Source: Paraburkholderia metrosideri (GTDB lineage: Bacteria; Pseudomonadota; Gammaproteobacteria; Burkholderiales; Burkholderiaceae). From it: a stretch of DNA of 64,000 nt. The position numbers and the translations under genes were made by a program. Position 1 is the first letter of the stretch; every line of letters begins with the position of its first letter. Shown one piece after another: positions 61,976-64,000 of this stretch. The notes below the pieces were generated by a model. The model made no database searches. It was not told where the DNA came from and was given only the letters and a program-made list of their open reading frames with translations. Where the stretch lies: assembly GCF_904848625.1 (NCBI RefSeq), contig NZ_CAJHCP010000008.1:186001-250000 (forward strand), written 5' to 3'.

Positions 61976-62017
61976 ACGGCTCAGCAGGCTTCTCGCCTGC
62001 CGGGCCGTTTTCTTTTC
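61976..62017 (+). terminator. Second terminator-like hairpin upstream of metH
   Basis: ACGGC and GCAGGC pair with GCCTGC and GCCGT around TTCTC, followed by TTTTCTTTT. It may be a tandem terminator or an attenuator in the metH leader. Confidence 0.6.
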
Positions 62018-62145
62018 AGCTGAGGCTTCCGGTGGCCCAAGCCGCGTCGGCGCCAAAGGACCGCCCGCCAGCGCCGGGCGGATCGCCCCGGCAGCGGCTA
62101 CAATGACAGGTTTCCTGAAAAAGCCGGCGCAAGCCCTTGTCCGCC

Positions 62146-63216
62146 ATGAACCAGCCTGCTCAAACCGCCACGCCAGCCCGCTCCGAAGCCGCCTACACGC
62201 GCGGTGCGACGCTCCCTGCGCTGCTCAAGTCGCGCATCCTGATCCTGGACGGCGCAATGGGCACGATGATCCAGCAATACAAGCTCGACGAAGCGCGTTA
62301 TCGCGGCGAGCGGTTCAAGGACTATCCGACCGACATCAAAGGCAACAACGAGTTGCTGTCGCTCACGCAGCCACAGATCATCGCCGAGATTCACGAACAG
62401 TATCTGGCGGCGGGCTCAGACATCATCGAAACGAATACGTTTGGTGCGACGACGGTCGCGCAGGCGGACTACGGGATGGAAGCACTGGCCATCGAGATGA
62501 ACCTCGAATCGGCCAAGCTCGCGCGCGCAGCCTGCGACAAGTATTCGACGCCCGACAAGCCGCGCTTCGTCGCCGGCGCCATCGGACCGACGCCGAAGAC
62601 CGCGAGCATCTCGCCGGACGTGAACGATCCAGGCGCACGCAACGTGACGTTCGACGAACTGCGCGCCGCCTATTACGAACAAGCCAAAGCGCTGCTGGAT
62701 GGCGGCGCCGATCTGTTCCTCGTCGAAACGATTTTCGACACGCTCAATGCGAAGGCCGCGCTGTTCGCGCTCGACGAGCTGTTCGAGAACACCGGCGAGC
62801 GTCTGCCAATCATGATCTCGGGCACCGTCACCGACGCATCGGGCCGCATTCTGTCGGGTCAGACCGTCGAGGCGTTCTGGAATTCGCTGCGTCACGCGAA
62901 ACCGCTCACGTTCGGGCTGAACTGCGCGCTGGGCGCGGCGTTAATGCGTCCGTACGTCGCCGAACTGGCAAAGCTGTGCGACACCTATGTGTCGTGCTAT
63001 CCGAACGCCGGTTTGCCGAATCCGATGAGCGATACGGGCTTTGATGAATTGCCGGCGGATACTTCGGGATTGCTGAAGGAATTTGCCCAGGCTGGTCTGG
63101 TCAATATCGCCGGTGGTTGCTGCGGCACGACGCCGGAGCACATCGCCGCGATTGCGAAAGCGCTGGCCGACGTCAAGCCGCGTCAATGGCCGACGCAATA
63201 TCGCGACGCCGCCTGA
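62146..63216 (+). CDS. metH: Methionine synthase, homocysteine-binding module (split MetH, part 1)
   Basis: From the ATG at 62146 the product has 356 residues. ILDGAMGTMIQQYKLDEARY, GSDIIETNTFGATTVAQADY and the zinc ligands NCALGAA plus GGCCGT are conserved. This is only the first domain of cobalamin-dependent MetH; the remaining domains are in the next gene. Many Burkholderiales carry MetH in two genes. Confidence 0.95.
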   Translation: MNQPAQTATPARSEAAYTRGATLPALLKSRILILDGAMGTMIQQYKLDEARYRGERFKDYPTDIKGNNELLSLTQPQIIAEIHEQYLAAGSDIIETNTFGATTVAQADYGMEALAIEMNLESAKLARAACDKYSTPDKPRFVAGAIGPTPKTASISPDVNDPGARNVTFDELRAAYYEQAKALLDGGADLFLVETIFDTLNAKAALFALDELFENTGERLPIMISGTVTDASGRILSGQTVEAFWNSLRHAKPLTFGLNCALGAALMRPYVAELAKLCDTYVSCYPNAGLPNPMSDTGFDELPADTSGLLKEFAQAGLVNIAGGCCGTTPEHIAAIAKALADVKPRQWPTQYRDAA

Positions 63217-63344
63217 CGAGGGAAGCGGCCTGAATCTCAGGCCGCTGTCGTTCGTATTTATCCGGCAGCAGCATCAAAGCAGCGGCAAACAAAGATGTAT
63301 CCCAGCCGCACCTAACACGCAAGCCATCGACCCGCACCTACGCC

Positions 63345-64000
63345 ATGACCGATCACACCATGCGCCTTTCCGGCCTCGAGCCGTTCAACGTCACGCCCGG
63401 GACGCTCTTCATCAACGTTGGTGAGCGCACCAACGTGACCGGCTCGAAAGCGTTCGCGCGAATGATCCTGAACGACCAGTTCGACGAAGCGATCGCCGTG
63501 GCGCGCCAGCAGGTCGAAAACGGCGCGCAGGTCATCGACGTCAACATGGACGAGGCGATGCTCGATTCGAAAGCGGCGATGGTGCGCTTCATGAATCTGA
63601 TCGCATCGGAGCCGGACATCGCGCGCGTGCCGATCATGATCGATTCGTCGAAATGGGAAGTGATCGAAGCGGGCCTGAAGTGCGTGCAAGGCAAGGCGAT
63701 CGTCAACTCGATCTCGCTGAAGGAAGGTGAAGCAGCGTTCCGCCATCACGCGAACCTGATTCGCCGCTACGGCGCGGCGGCGGTGGTGATGGCGTTCGAC
63801 GAACAAGGTCAGGCCGACACTTTCGAGCGCAAGACGCAGATCTGCAAACGCTCGTATGACTTCCTCGTGAACGAAGTCGGCTTCCCGCCGGAAGACATCG
63901 TGTTCGATCCGAACATCTTCGCGGTCGCCACTGGTATCGAGGAACACAACAACTACGCGGTCGACTTCATCGAGGCGACCCGCTGGATCAAGCAGAACCT
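63345..64000 (+). CDS. metH: Methionine synthase, pterin/cobalamin modules (split MetH, part 2), truncated by window
   Basis: The frame runs from the ATG at 63345 to the window end (218 codons). LFINVGERTNVTGSKAFARM, VIDVNMDEAMLDSKAAMVRF and VPIMIDSSKWEVIEAGLKCV are the methyltetrahydrofolate-binding (pterin) domain of MetH. The B12 and activation domains lie beyond the window. It starts 128 bases after part 1. Confidence 0.95.
   Translation, partial: MTDHTMRLSGLEPFNVTPGTLFINVGERTNVTGSKAFARMILNDQFDEAIAVARQQVENGAQVIDVNMDEAMLDSKAAMVRFMNLIASEPDIARVPIMIDSSKWEVIEAGLKCVQGKAIVNSISLKEGEAAFRHHANLIRRYGAAAVVMAFDEQGQADTFERKTQICKRSYDFLVNEVGFPPEDIVFDPNIFAVATGIEEHNNYAVDFIEATRWIKQN

Noticed and set aside
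1..64000. CRISPR array, tRNA or rRNA genes
   Set aside because: No regularly spaced direct repeats and no tRNA- or rRNA-like sequence was recognised on reading; a tRNA scan would be decisive.

Overview
The window looks like a stretch of a Burkholderiales chromosome, most likely Paraburkholderia or a close relative. It is GC-rich and carries the lipoate genes lipB-lipA, a birA-coaX pair, a PhaM-like PHB granule protein, a DUF3567 gene, a DUF2917 gene and a methionine synthase split into two genes. Genus is inferred from gene content only; no rRNA or tRNA was seen.

Bases 1 to about 19,735 are an accessory island. Its right end lies inside comM: only the 3' part of comM (19,736-20,335) remains, starting just after the place where the ATPase Walker B motif should be. 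The left end is outside the window. The island holds a HelD-type helicase (cut by the window edge), an exported ClpP-like protease, a four-gene membrane module ending in a YaaW-family protein with a zinc ribbon (4,474-7,958), a WYL regulator divergent from a GmrSD-like DUF262/DUF1524 protein, a KptA/Tpt1 RNA 2'-phosphotransferase abutting a truncated TerY-type VWA gene, a HEAGH-motif gene split by an intact IS630-family element, an orphan AbrB-type protein, a minus-strand cluster with two tandem paralogues whose C-termini resemble the MbcA/ParS/Xre toxin-binding domain, and an XRE repressor preceded by two matching palindromes. Short diverged copies of sequence from 15.6-15.95 kb recur at 1.8 and 3.4 kb.

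Bases 20,336 to 64,000 are ordinary chromosome. In order: a lipoprotein and a TlpA-like thioredoxin; the C4-dicarboxylate system dctA-dctB-dctD with a clear sigma-54 promoter before dctA; a Pot/Fbp-type ABC importer with a glycerophosphodiester phosphodiesterase and a DeoR regulator; a TonB-dependent siderophore receptor with an AraC regulator and a Fur-like box between them; dacC - D-amino-acid aminotransferase - DUF493, then DUF2917/LysR and lipB-lipA; a hydrolase and a thioredoxin-like ferredoxin; a VanZ-like membrane protein; an Mla/MCE lipid transport operon (permease, ATPase, MCE protein, lipoprotein); birA-coaX; heptose adenylyltransferase; a ferritin-like diiron protein; phaM; an enoyl-CoA hydratase; a branched-chain-type amino-acid binding protein; a fumarylacetoacetase-family hydrolase with a divergent IclR regulator; a DUF3108 protein; a PcaD-like hydrolase; DUF3567; and the split metH, whose second gene runs off the end.

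The best candidate for an undescribed system is the 4.5-8.0 kb module. Four genes on one strand encode proteins that combine coiled-coil or helical parts with long Gly/Ala-rich hydrophobic stretches, inside an island that also carries defence-type genes. Its function is not known from sequence alone.
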